Shown: piece after piece, positions 32,498-40,715 of the stretch | Numbering within the stretch: position 1 is the first letter of the stretch | Layout of the letters: each line of letters begins with the position of its first letter | Source: Bacillota bacterium | GTDB taxonomy: Bacteria; Bacillota; Clostridia; Christensenellales; UMGS416 | Direction of reading: 5' to 3' | Length of the DNA stretch: 64,000 nucleotides | NCBI GenBank assembly: GCA_023435705.1 | Contig: JAEYRH010000009.1 | Location: forward strand, 124,001-188,000 | Made by a program: the position numbers and the translations under genes | The notes under the pieces: model-generated | Told to the model about the DNA's origin: nothing | What the model saw: only the letters and a program-made list of their open reading frames with translations | The model's database searches: none

Positions 32498-33973
32498 ATG
32501 AAACCAGGAACGAAGCGACTGCTGCAGATCTTATCCGCCTCCCTGGCGCTGCTTCTGCTGCTTGCCGCTCCATCCGGAGCCGCATTTGCCGCCACCAACG
32601 ACACACAGGCTCCCAGCGCGCCCCGTGGGTTGGCGGCATCCTCCGTGGGCCAGACGACGCTCACGCTTCGCTGGAGCCCCAGCGCAGACAATGTGGGCGT
32701 CACCTCCTACGCGGTTTTCATGAATTATGCCTATCTGACCGTCAGCCCCACCAGTAACACAACAATCCGTAATCTTTCCCCCGGAAGAACCTACACGTTT
32801 TATGTGGCTGCACAGGACGCCGCCGGTAATATCTCCTATAAGAGCAACATCATCACTGTGACCACCGCCGGCGCTGCTTCCGCCACGCCGACAGCCGCCC
32901 CGGCAACGGTATCGTCTGCATCCGGCAAGATCGTGGCAGGTTATTATGCCGGTTGGGCTGCCTATTCCGGTTACACGCCCAATGACATCCCGGTGGCCAA
33001 TCTCACCCATGTGCTGTATGCCTTTGCAAACATTGACTCCAGCTACAGGATCGCTCTGGGCGACAAAGAGGTGGACCCTGGCAATCTGGCTGAACTGAAG
33101 GCCGCGAAAAAGCGCAACTCCAAGTTGAAAAACCTGATCTCTGTGGGGGGGTGGACCTGGTCCGGGCGATTCTCGGACATGGCCGCAACCTCAGCCCGGC
33201 GATCCACATTTGCCGACAGCGTGGTAAGCTTCTTGCGGAAGTACGGCCTTGACGGTGTGGACCTCGATTGGGAATATCCGGTTTCCGGCGGCCTTTCCAC
33301 CAACTCGGCCCGCGCTGCGGACAAGACCAACTTCACGGCGCTGCTGAAGGTGCTGCGAGAGAAGCTGGATGCCGCCGGAAAAACCGATGGCAAGCGCTAT
33401 CTGCTCACGATTGCCGGTGGCGCAGGCAAGGATTATACCAAAAACGTGCAGCTTTCCGCGATCGCAGAATATCTGGACTTCGCCGTCGTGATGACCTATG
33501 ACATGCACGGTCCGCAGGACGCCTATACCGACCACAATGCGCCGCTCTATGCCGCGTCCAGCTCGCCGCAGAACAATTGGAGCTGTGACCTGGCGGTGAA
33601 GGCCTGGGTGGGCGCCGGCTTCCCCAAGAGCAAGCTGGTGATGGGCGTGCCGTTCTATGGCCACCGCTACAGCAATGTGAAGGGCGGCGGCACCGGCATC
33701 CACAAGCGCTACTCGGGCTACAAGACCGTGAGCTATGATGAGGTAGTTTCAAAGTATCTCTCCACAGGCAAATACAAACGTTATTATGGCGCGGCGGGCC
33801 GCACACCGTGGCTGTTCAACGGCTCCACATTCATCACCTATGAGGACGCCACAAGCCTCAAGGAAAAGATGGCATACATCCAAAGGCAGGGCTTGGCCGG
33901 TGCGGGCATCTGGGAGCTCTCGCAGAATGCCGACGGAGCGCTGTTGAAAACGATGCGATCCAATCTGAAATAG
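32498..33973 (+). CDS. Secreted GH18 glycosidase with N-terminal fibronectin III domain
   Basis: A 491-residue exported enzyme. The signal peptide (1-33) ends GAAFAAT. A fibronectin type III domain (about 40-130) follows with QAPSAPRGLAASSVGQTTLT, then a short Ala/Thr linker. The GH18 barrel (about 150-490) has KIVAGYYAGWAAYSG, NLISVGGWTW and the catalytic DGVDLDWEYP, with Glu259 as the acid. The family cleaves beta-1,4-GlcNAc links: chitin, peptidoglycan or spore-wall material. ATG at 32498 has AGAGGAG upstream. A strong terminator follows. Confidence 0.93.
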   Translation: MKPGTKRLLQILSASLALLLLLAAPSGAAFAATNDTQAPSAPRGLAASSVGQTTLTLRWSPSADNVGVTSYAVFMNYAYLTVSPTSNTTIRNLSPGRTYTFYVAAQDAAGNISYKSNIITVTTAGAASATPTAAPATVSSASGKIVAGYYAGWAAYSGYTPNDIPVANLTHVLYAFANIDSSYRIALGDKEVDPGNLAELKAAKKRNSKLKNLISVGGWTWSGRFSDMAATSARRSTFADSVVSFLRKYGLDGVDLDWEYPVSGGLSTNSARAADKTNFTALLKVLREKLDAAGKTDGKRYLLTIAGGAGKDYTKNVQLSAIAEYLDFAVVMTYDMHGPQDAYTDHNAPLYAASSSPQNNWSCDLAVKAWVGAGFPKSKLVMGVPFYGHRYSNVKGGGTGIHKRYSGYKTVSYDEVVSKYLSTGKYKRYYGAAGRTPWLFNGSTFITYEDATSLKEKMAYIQRQGLAGAGIWELSQNADGALLKTMRSNLK

Positions 33974-33992
33974 CCTTCTTCTTTCTCCTTTT

Positions 33993-34029
33993 CCCCTATC
34001 CTCGCTCTTGCGCAGGATAGGGGTTTTTT
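33993..34029 (+). terminator. Intrinsic terminator of the GH18 gene
   Basis: CCCCTATCCT (33993-34002) with AGGATAGGGG (34014-34023) followed by six T residues. Confidence 0.92.
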
Positions 34030-34043
34030 CGTGGCCTTTTTGC

Positions 34044-34072
34044 TTGTGGATCATGGCAAAAAAAGCTATAAT
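34044..34072 (+). promoter_or_regulatory. Promoter of the acyltransferase/DUF6320 operon
   Basis: TTGTGG (34044-34049) and TATAAT (34067-34072) with a 17-base spacer, 79 bases before the start codon. Confidence 0.5.
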
Positions 34073-34151
34073 GAGCCATGACCCGCCAGCAATATCTGCG
34101 GGTTAAACAGGGGAAGACTATGCATGGCCAAATGGCCGGAAACCATGTGAA

Positions 34152-35456
34152 ATGAGCGCAGACGCCTTGAAACACAACCGCCAGCCTGCGGAAGCCGCGC
34201 CGAGTTGGTACAAGCTGGACAATGCAGCCAGGATCTATCCGGCCATCCGAAGCCGGAAATGGTCCAGTGTGTTCAGGTTGTCGGTCACACTGACTGAGCC
34301 GGTGCAGCCGCTGCTTCTGCAGCAGGCACTGGGTGTTGCGCTCAAGCGTATGCCCGTTTTCGCCGTAAAGATGAAGCGCGGCCTGTTCTGGCATTATTTT
34401 GAACATGGCAAAGACAAGCCCCTGGTGGAGCAAGATGTGGCCGACCCCTGTGTGGCGATGGCGTCGGGTTCTCAGGACTACTTGTTTCGTGTGCGGTATT
34501 ACGACCGGCGCATTGCTGTGGAGTTTTTCCATTCCTTGACCGACGGCAGCGGCGGCCTTGTGTTTTTAAAGACGCTCACAGCAGAGTATCTGAAGCTGTG
34601 CGGCCACACCATACCAGCCACCCATGGCATTCTGGACACTGCCGAGGAACCAAAAAGCGAAGAATTTGAAGACAGTTTTTTCCGCTACGCAAACCTCAAC
34701 ATGCTTGCCAGCCGCAAGGAAGCCCGCGCCTATCATGTGCCGGGCACCCGCCTGCCGCCCCACCGGGTGAATGTGGTGACAGGCCGCATCCCGGTGGACT
34801 GTGTGCTGGCCGAGGCTAAAAAGCGTGGCGCGACACTGACCGAATATCTGGCCGGAGCCTATCTGTATGTGCTCTTTACGATTCAGAAGGCCGAAGGCAA
34901 ACGGCTCCGCAAGCCGGTGAAGCTCAGCATCCCGGTGAACCTGCGGCGGTTCTTCGGCTCAGAAACACTGCGCAATTTCTCTTCCTATGTCAATGCCAGT
35001 ATCGACGGCCGCTACGGTGACTACACCTTCGACGAGGTGGTGAAGCATGTGCACCACTTCCTGCGGCTAGAGGTCACAGATAAACTTCTGAATGCCCGCC
35101 TGGCCAGCAATGTGAAGGCCCAAATGAACCCGTTTTTGCGGGCGACGCCGTTGTTCGTGAAGAATTGGGCGCTTTTCATGGTGTTTCAGTTTGTGGGCGA
35201 GGCAATCTTCACCAGCACAATGACGAACCTGGGCGCAATCGATGTGCCGGAGGAAATGAAACCCCATATCCAGCACTTTGACTTCATGCTGGGCCCGCCC
35301 CGCACCAACCGGATCGGCTGCGCAGTGGCAAGCTATGGCGGCACCCTCTCAATCAACTTCACCCGCACGATCCACGAGGCCTTCGTGGAGAGGGAGTTCT
35401 TCACCTTCCTCGTGCGCCAGGGCATCCCTGTGAAGGTATCCAGCAACCAGGAGTGA
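34152..35456 (+). CDS. Condensation-domain-type acyltransferase (alcohol acetyltransferase-like)
   Basis: A 434-residue protein of the CoA-dependent acyltransferase/condensation fold. The active-site motif HSLTDGSGG (HxxxDG) is present near residue 125, and a late VNLRRFFGSETLRNFSSYVN corresponds to the usual DFG-region loop. Relatives are annotated as alcohol acetyltransferases or polyketide-associated acyltransferases; the substrate is unknown. The ribosome site before the ATG is weak. The next gene starts four bases after the stop, so the two are one operon. Confidence 0.8.
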   Translation: MSADALKHNRQPAEAAPSWYKLDNAARIYPAIRSRKWSSVFRLSVTLTEPVQPLLLQQALGVALKRMPVFAVKMKRGLFWHYFEHGKDKPLVEQDVADPCVAMASGSQDYLFRVRYYDRRIAVEFFHSLTDGSGGLVFLKTLTAEYLKLCGHTIPATHGILDTAEEPKSEEFEDSFFRYANLNMLASRKEARAYHVPGTRLPPHRVNVVTGRIPVDCVLAEAKKRGATLTEYLAGAYLYVLFTIQKAEGKRLRKPVKLSIPVNLRRFFGSETLRNFSSYVNASIDGRYGDYTFDEVVKHVHHFLRLEVTDKLLNARLASNVKAQMNPFLRATPLFVKNWALFMVFQFVGEAIFTSTMTNLGAIDVPEEMKPHIQHFDFMLGPPRTNRIGCAVASYGGTLSINFTRTIHEAFVEREFFTFLVRQGIPVKVSSNQE

Positions 35457-35460
35457 AACG

Positions 35461-36165
35461 ATGTCTTATTGTGTGAACTGCGGCGTGGAGCTGGAGAAGT
35501 CAGAAAAAAAGTGCCCACTTTGCGATGTGGCGGTGGTCAACCCCGCTGAGCTGCCGGAAGAGAGCTCGCGCGCCTTCCCGGAGCGCCGTGACGTCTTGGC
35601 GAATGCCTTTGACCGGCAGCTCTGGATCCAGGTGGTGTCGGTGTTGCTGGCTGTGCCGGCAGTGATCTGCCTGGTCGCAAACATCCTGGTTTCCAACTCA
35701 GTCACCTGGTCGCTGTATGTGATCGGCGGCATGGCGGTGAGCTGGGTGTTCTGCGTGTCGCCCTTTTTGTTCAAGAAATACTTCCCGCTGTTGTGGATCG
35801 TCGCGGGCACGCTCGCCACGCTGGGCTATCTTTATCTGATTGAAATCCTGTCACCGGGCGACGGGTGGTTTATCCCGCTGGCGCTGCCCATTGTGCTTGG
35901 CGTGGCGGTGCTGTCGCTGGCGCTGTTGGTGTTGATCCAGAGAGGCATCTTGAAAGAGCTTTACGCTGCTGCCGGCGTGTTTGCAGCGGTCGGTATCCTC
36001 ACGACGCTCATTGAGCTTTCTATCAGCCTGAATGCCACTGGGGCGGTGCGATTGGGGTGGTCGTGGTATTCGCTGGTTTCGTGCCTGGCGATGGCGGCGG
36101 TGCTGGCGATCATTGAGAGGAGGCTCTTGGTGAAGGAGAAGCTGAAGAGGAAGCTGCATTTATAA
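35461..36165 (+). CDS. Zinc-ribbon membrane protein (DUF6320-type)
   Basis: A 234-residue protein. The N-terminus has one zinc ribbon (CVNCGVELEKSEKKCPLC), a soluble spacer to about 55, then six membrane helices and a basic tail (RRLLVKEKLKRKLHL). I recall this architecture as the DUF6320 family, usually found beside an alcohol-acetyltransferase-like protein, as here. AGGAG is 6 bases upstream of the ATG. The pair may modify a lipid or wall precursor at the membrane, which is a guess from context. Confidence 0.8.
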   Translation: MSYCVNCGVELEKSEKKCPLCDVAVVNPAELPEESSRAFPERRDVLANAFDRQLWIQVVSVLLAVPAVICLVANILVSNSVTWSLYVIGGMAVSWVFCVSPFLFKKYFPLLWIVAGTLATLGYLYLIEILSPGDGWFIPLALPIVLGVAVLSLALLVLIQRGILKELYAAAGVFAAVGILTTLIELSISLNATGAVRLGWSWYSLVSCLAMAAVLAIIERRLLVKEKLKRKLHL

Positions 36166-36313
36166 GCTTGACGATCATGCTTCTTATCCGCTCGATAACA
36201 ATGTTAAGGCATTTTTTGCTGTACCATTTTTGGAAGCACAAATGACTAATACAAAGTGACAATATATGTTAAAATGATCGTGTTATCAACATATTGCAAA
36301 GGAGCTAGAGATC

Positions 36314-37747
36314 ATGATCTGCAACAAGTGCAACCAGAACGTGGATAATGAAGTCTCCTTTTGTCCTAAATGCGGAAATGACCTGAGAAGCATGAAGGCA
36401 ACTCCGCAGCCATCCAAAAGTTCCATTTTCGATGTGTTCAAGGGCAAGCAGTTTAAATCAGAGCTTGAGCAGACACGAGCCGAGTTGGAGCAAGCCCGGC
36501 AATTGCTTACTCCTGAAATGAAGAACGTCATCTTACTAGAGAACAAGGCCAATGAAATACGATCAGCGATTCAGCAGCTTGAGGGAATTATCTCCACCAA
36601 GCAATCTATCATTCAGGGTATTGCCCGGCAGGAGGAGCAGATCAGGCAGGAAATTGCACAGAAGAAATCCCAGATGATCCAGCTGGACAACGAGATATTG
36701 ATGCAGGATTTCGGCCTATACAAGCCAATGTTTTCATTTGCAACTTCGGAGCAATACAAAAGCAGGCTTGATGCTGTGCGGGAGAAGCAAAAGGATTTTA
36801 TCAAAGCCGGAAAAGCGTATTCAATCGGCAATATGACGTTGAATGGTAGCGCATCAGCAGGCCAAAAGATCACGACATCAATTGCCAAGCTGTTACTTAG
36901 GGCTTTCAACAACGAGAGCGACGATTGCGTGGAAAAGGTTAAGTTCAATAACATCGGCTCCATCGAAGACCGGTTGGTCAAGTCGTTCCAGAGCATCAAT
37001 AAAACATGCGAGGCGATCAATGTTTTTCTCGTTCAGGATTATCTCAAATTTAAAATCGAGGAGCTTCATCTGGCCCACGAATATGCCATGAAGAAACAAG
37101 ACGAGAAAGAAGAACAACGGAGGCAAAGGGAAGAGCTTCGAGAGCAGGAAAAACTAGCTAAGGAAATTGCGATGCAAAAAGAGAAGCTAGAGAAGGAAGA
37201 GAAGCATTTCTTGCAGGCGTTGAGTGCACTAAACGCACAGCTTAAGACTGCAGAGGGGCTGGGTGTCGATGCAATTCGAGCTAAGATCGAGGAGATTAAC
37301 AAGCAGCTTGGCTCATTAAATGAGAATCGCCAGAAGTTATTGTATCGCGAGCAAAACACCAGAGCCGGATATGTCTATGTGATATCCAACATCGGCGCTT
37401 TTGGCGAGGGTGTCTACAAAATCGGTGTTACTCGCAGGCTGGAGCCGACGGAACGCATTGATGAACTAGGCGATGCATCGGTGCCGTTTGAGTTTGACAT
37501 TCATGCCCTGATCTTCAGTGACGATGCACCTGCCTTGGAGACCGCCTTGCACAAGGCGTTTGCGGATCGTAAATTAAACCTTGTGAACGAGCGGCGGGAA
37601 TTCTTTAAGGTATCTATCGATGAAATTGAGACGGTTGTCAAGGCTAACCACGATAGGACTATTGAGTTTGTTAAGATTCCCGATGCTGAGCAATTCCGAG
37701 TCTCTCAAAAGATCCGGGAGGGAACCCGGCAACAGCAATCCGCGTGA
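36314..37747 (+). CDS. Zinc-ribbon, coiled-coil and GIY-YIG-type nuclease protein (DUF4041-like)
   Basis: A 477-residue protein. An N-terminal zinc ribbon (Cys3, Cys6, Cys18, Cys21) is followed by a long charged coiled coil (about 45-130). A middle region resembles DUF4041 (about 130-260), then comes more coiled coil (260-345) with EEQRRQREELREQEKLAKEI. The C-terminal domain (about 350-440) has GYVYVISNIGAFGEGVYKIG and TRRLEPTERIDELGDAS, the T5orf172/MUG113 branch of GIY-YIG nucleases. Such proteins occur in phages, plasmids and defence islands. Base composition is more AT-rich than in the flanking genes, pointing to acquisition. GGAG is 9 bases upstream of the ATG. Confidence 0.85.
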   Translation: MICNKCNQNVDNEVSFCPKCGNDLRSMKATPQPSKSSIFDVFKGKQFKSELEQTRAELEQARQLLTPEMKNVILLENKANEIRSAIQQLEGIISTKQSIIQGIARQEEQIRQEIAQKKSQMIQLDNEILMQDFGLYKPMFSFATSEQYKSRLDAVREKQKDFIKAGKAYSIGNMTLNGSASAGQKITTSIAKLLLRAFNNESDDCVEKVKFNNIGSIEDRLVKSFQSINKTCEAINVFLVQDYLKFKIEELHLAHEYAMKKQDEKEEQRRQREELREQEKLAKEIAMQKEKLEKEEKHFLQALSALNAQLKTAEGLGVDAIRAKIEEINKQLGSLNENRQKLLYREQNTRAGYVYVISNIGAFGEGVYKIGVTRRLEPTERIDELGDASVPFEFDIHALIFSDDAPALETALHKAFADRKLNLVNERREFFKVSIDEIETVVKANHDRTIEFVKIPDAEQFRVSQKIREGTRQQQSA

Positions 37748-37754
37748 GCGTTTC

Positions 37755-37779
37755 ACGCCCCCGGCACCGCCGGGGGCGT
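37755..37779. terminator. Strong GC hairpin between convergent genes
   Basis: Eleven-base-pair stem ACGCCCCCGGC (37755-37765) with GCCGGGGGCGT (37769-37779), loop ACC. It lies between the GIY-YIG gene and the convergent endolysin gene. The T-run is weak, but the position fits a bidirectional terminator. Confidence 0.6.
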
Positions 37780-37802
37780 CCCATCTTCTCACAAAACAAT
37801 TC

Positions 37803-38843
37803 CTACCCCAGCAGCGCAGTCCACGTCTTCGGCCCGACAATGCCATCCACCGCAAGGCCGCTCTTCTTCTGGAACGCGTACACCGCCGAGAGCGTGAGCG
37901 TGCCGAAGATGCCGTCCACAACGAGCTGCGGCTGCGCATTCTTCAAATTCAACGCCTGCTGCAGCTTCTTCACGTTGTCGCCGCGGTTGCCGTAGCGAAG
38001 CGTGGGCGGGATGGTGGCCGGTGTGCCGGTTCCCAATAGCTTGCCCCACGTGAGCGGCCCCACGATGCCGTCGGGGTCCAACCCATTGGCCCGCTGGAAA
38101 TCGAGTACGGCGTTCAGTGTCTTAGGCCCGAAAATGCTGTCCACTGCAAGCTCGGGGTTGGCTCCCTTGGCATTCAGTGCCAACTGGAGCACCTTCACTG
38201 CGCTGCCGGTGCTGCCCAAGCCCACCTGCGGAGGCAGGTTGCCGGGATAGGGCGGGTCGCCGGGCTTGGGGCCGGTGTTGTCGCCGGGGTAATCCAGGTC
38301 GCCGCCGGCATCACCGGGTGAGTTTGCCTCCAATGGCAGGTCGTGGGTCAGCCACTCCAGCAGGCCCCAGTGGGACCAGCCCTTTAGCTTGGTTTTGATC
38401 ACACCCACGCTCACATTGGCCGATTCGATCACATAACCGCCTCCGATATACATGCCAACATGGCCCATGCGGTGCTTGCTGGAATACCACTTGAACACAC
38501 AGCAACCGGGCACCAGGGGCATGGAGCCGATCATGCCGGTCTTCCAGCACTGGTTGTAGGTGCCCTGGGCGCTCACGTCGCGAAAGACACCGGTCATGTC
38601 ACGGCGCACGGCCTTGATCAGACCCGAGCAATCCGCCACCCATTTGCCAAGCCATTTGGCGCATTTTCCTTTGGTGTAGTCTCCATTCAGTTGATAATAT
38701 CCGTTGCCCAGCGCATCGCCGTATTGGCGCTGCTTTCTCTGCAGCAGCGCAATCGTGCAGATCTGGCCCACGGAGCCGTATACATAACCGTCACCCAGGT
38801 GCTTCTTCATCTGGGCGATAAAATCGGATGCCTTCACAACCAT
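37803..38843 (-). CDS. Endolysin-like C40 hydrolase with two PG_binding_1 domains
   Basis: A 346-residue protein with no signal peptide. Residues 1-180 form an NlpC/P60-type (C40/CHAP-like) domain with Cys72 in ADCSGLIKA and His128 in MGHVGMYIGGGYVIES. A Pro/Gly/Asp spacer (about 195-225) leads to two peptidoglycan-binding repeats (about 225-280 and 292-346) ending in DGIVGPKTWTALLG. Catalytic domain first, wall-binding domains last and no export signal is the layout of phage endolysins, unlike the exported enzyme at 11777. ATG at 38843 has GGGAGG 9 bases upstream. It may be a prophage relic or a domesticated lysin. Confidence 0.85.
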   Translation of the reverse strand: MVVKASDFIAQMKKHLGDGYVYGSVGQICTIALLQRKQRQYGDALGNGYYQLNGDYTKGKCAKWLGKWVADCSGLIKAVRRDMTGVFRDVSAQGTYNQCWKTGMIGSMPLVPGCCVFKWYSSKHRMGHVGMYIGGGYVIESANVSVGVIKTKLKGWSHWGLLEWLTHDLPLEANSPGDAGGDLDYPGDNTGPKPGDPPYPGNLPPQVGLGSTGSAVKVLQLALNAKGANPELAVDSIFGPKTLNAVLDFQRANGLDPDGIVGPLTWGKLLGTGTPATIPPTLRYGNRGDNVKKLQQALNLKNAQPQLVVDGIFGTLTLSAVYAFQKKSGLAVDGIVGPKTWTALLG

Positions 38844-38988
38844 CCGGTATGCCTCCCTTTCGCCCGCGCCGGGGGATTGCCCCCTGAATATCAGCCGGGA
38901 TATCGATACTGCATGGTATGCCGAAATCTGCGGGGCTGTGAGACGGTTCAAACGGCGGATTTTGGCATCACACAATCTCATAACAACC

Positions 38989-39017
38989 TTTCCATTTGTT
39001 CGCCATTGGTCTATAAT
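38989..39017 (+). promoter_or_regulatory. Promoter of the MATE transporter
   Basis: TATAAT (39012-39017) with a weak TTTCCA (38989-38994) 17 bases upstream; the TTG start is at 39069. Confidence 0.4.
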
Positions 39018-39068
39018 GGAGATCGTTCGCTATCTAACAAGAATTTTTCCGACCCGTAAGGAGCCATT

Positions 39069-40427
39069 TTGCAAGAGCAACCGCTTCAATCGCCTGTGAT
39101 ACCCACCAAGTGGGAGTTGCGTAAACAAATTATCAAGCTGGCCTGGCCTGTCGTGCTGGAAATGCTGCTGGGGTCGCTGCTTGGCACAGTCAACATGATC
39201 ATGGTGGGCCATCTGGGCGCGGAGGCGCTGGCGGCCGTGAGCATCACGACGCAGCCGGTGATGATCGCGTTCATCTTCTTTCAGGCGTTCAACGTGGGAG
39301 GCACAGCGCTGGTGGCGCGGGCTGTGGGCCGCGGTGATCTGGAGGAAGCAAAGCGCGTGAGCGCCCTCACGCTGTGGCTCAACGCCTGGGCCGGTGTGGT
39401 GATCGGTCTGGGCACGTTCTTTTTCGCCGAGCCCCTTGTGCTGTTTATGGGCGCGCAGCCCGAATACCTTTCCGATGCGGTGCTTTATATGCAATACAGC
39501 GCCATCGGCGTGATGGTGCAGGCGCTGCCCATGGGCGTGTCGGCGCTGATGCGCGGGGCCGGCAACACCCGCGTGCCCATGGTGTTCAACCTGGTCGCCA
39601 ACATCGCCAACGTGATCGTGGGTGCGGTGCTGATCTACCTGTTCCGCATGGGCGTGCTGGGTGTGGCCATCGCCCAATTGGTGGCAAAGGCAGTGGCACT
39701 GGTGATGTCGATGATCGCGATGCTCTCCAACAGCTCGCTCTCCATCCGCCTGACGCCCCGCGATGTGATGCGGCCCCAGTTCAGCCTGCTGGGGCGGCTG
39801 ATCCACATCGGCCTGCCCGCCGCCGGCGAGCAGATCGCGATGCGCGTGGGCCTGCTGGTGTTCAGCAAGCTGGTTGCCGATCTGGGCACGATCCCCTTTG
39901 CCGCCCACAACATCAACATGAACATCCAGGGTATCATCTTCAACTTCAGCGCGGCGCTGGGTGTTGCGGCCACCAGCCTCACCGGCCGTTGCCTTGGCGC
40001 CAGCTGCAAGGAGCTTGCCGAGGCAAACCTCAAGGAGACCCGGCGCATCGGCATGGTCACAAGCCTTGTGTTCACGGCATTGATGATTGCCTTCCCCGGA
40101 CCCATTTGCAGCGTGTTTTCCCCGGAGCAGCCGGTGGTGAGCGCATCGGCGGCGATCTTGTGGATCGGCGCGATCATTGTGCCGTTTCAGACCAGCCAGC
40201 TGATTCTGAGCGGCGGCCTGCGGGGTGCTGGCGACACGGTGTGGCCATTGGTTGCCACGATGAGCGGCGTGCTGTTTGTGCGCGTGGGGCTGGGGATTTT
40301 GTTTATCGCGGTGTTCCGGTGGGGGCTGGCCGGGGCGTGGTATGCGTTTTTGCTGGATCAGGCGACCAGGTCGCTGGTGATTTGGTTGAGGTATAAGACG
40401 GGGAGGTGGGTGGAGAAGAGGATATAA
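39069..40427 (+). CDS. MATE-family efflux transporter
   Basis: A 452-residue membrane protein with 12 predicted helices in two repeats. Opening LRKQIIKLAWPVVLEMLLGS, then TVNMIMVGHLGAEALAAVSI and the QPVMIAFIFFQAFNVGGTAL loop. The second half repeats the theme with FAAHNINMNIQGIIFNFSAA. This is the NorM/DinF-like multidrug exporter family, driven by Na+ or H+. The start is TTG with AAGGAG 6 bases upstream. The last 56 bases have a diverged copy at 40565-40620 downstream. Confidence 0.92.
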   Translation: MQEQPLQSPVIPTKWELRKQIIKLAWPVVLEMLLGSLLGTVNMIMVGHLGAEALAAVSITTQPVMIAFIFFQAFNVGGTALVARAVGRGDLEEAKRVSALTLWLNAWAGVVIGLGTFFFAEPLVLFMGAQPEYLSDAVLYMQYSAIGVMVQALPMGVSALMRGAGNTRVPMVFNLVANIANVIVGAVLIYLFRMGVLGVAIAQLVAKAVALVMSMIAMLSNSSLSIRLTPRDVMRPQFSLLGRLIHIGLPAAGEQIAMRVGLLVFSKLVADLGTIPFAAHNINMNIQGIIFNFSAALGVAATSLTGRCLGASCKELAEANLKETRRIGMVTSLVFTALMIAFPGPICSVFSPEQPVVSASAAILWIGAIIVPFQTSQLILSGGLRGAGDTVWPLVATMSGVLFVRVGLGILFIAVFRWGLAGAWYAFLLDQATRSLVIWLRYKTGRWVEKRI

Positions 40428-40428
40428 T
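40373..40428 (+). repeat. MATE 3' end, intact copy of a 56-base duplication
   Basis: This segment holds the last codons and stop region of the MATE gene. It matches 40565-40620 at roughly four positions in five, including the identical run GGGAGGTGGGTGGAGAAG. It marks the left flank of the insertion that carries the AT-rich NTPase gene. Confidence 0.65.
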
Positions 40429-40439
40429 CCTCTATTTCC

Positions 40440-40500
40440 ACTAGGAACCCTCTCCCCTTGCCCCTCCCCCTTGTAGTGGGAGGGGTAAGTTTGTATATAG
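40440..40500 (+). repeat. C-rich intergenic hairpin
   Basis: CCCCTCCC (40461-40468) with GGGAGGGG (40478-40485), resembling the blocks at 4327-4356 and 17991-18011. It lies between the two copies of the MATE 3' end. Confidence 0.5.
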
Positions 40501-40564
40501 GGAGAATTCGGAGAGAAAATTACCCGCCCGTATGAAGGCGGCAGGGGGGATTTCCTAGCAGGTT

Positions 40565-40620
40565 GCTGGTGATATAGTTGAAGTATATAGCGGGGAGGTG
40601 GGTGGAGAAGGTGGTATGAT
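40565..40620 (+). repeat. Decayed second copy of the MATE 3' end
   Basis: A diverged direct copy of 40373-40428, 192 bases downstream. It is not translated. After it the base composition drops sharply and the NTPase promoter begins. Confidence 0.65.
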
Positions 40621-40649
40621 TAAATTCTCGTATGCCGATAGGAATAGTA

Positions 40650-40678
40650 TTGTTGAAATATGACGACTTTGGTATAAT
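40650..40678 (+). promoter_or_regulatory. Promoter of the YobI-like NTPase
   Basis: TTGTTG (40650-40655) and TATAAT (40673-40678) with a 17-base spacer, 37 bases before the GTG start. Confidence 0.6.
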
Positions 40679-40715
40679 TGCTTTATAACGACATCCTCCA
40701 TTAAGGAGTGATACA

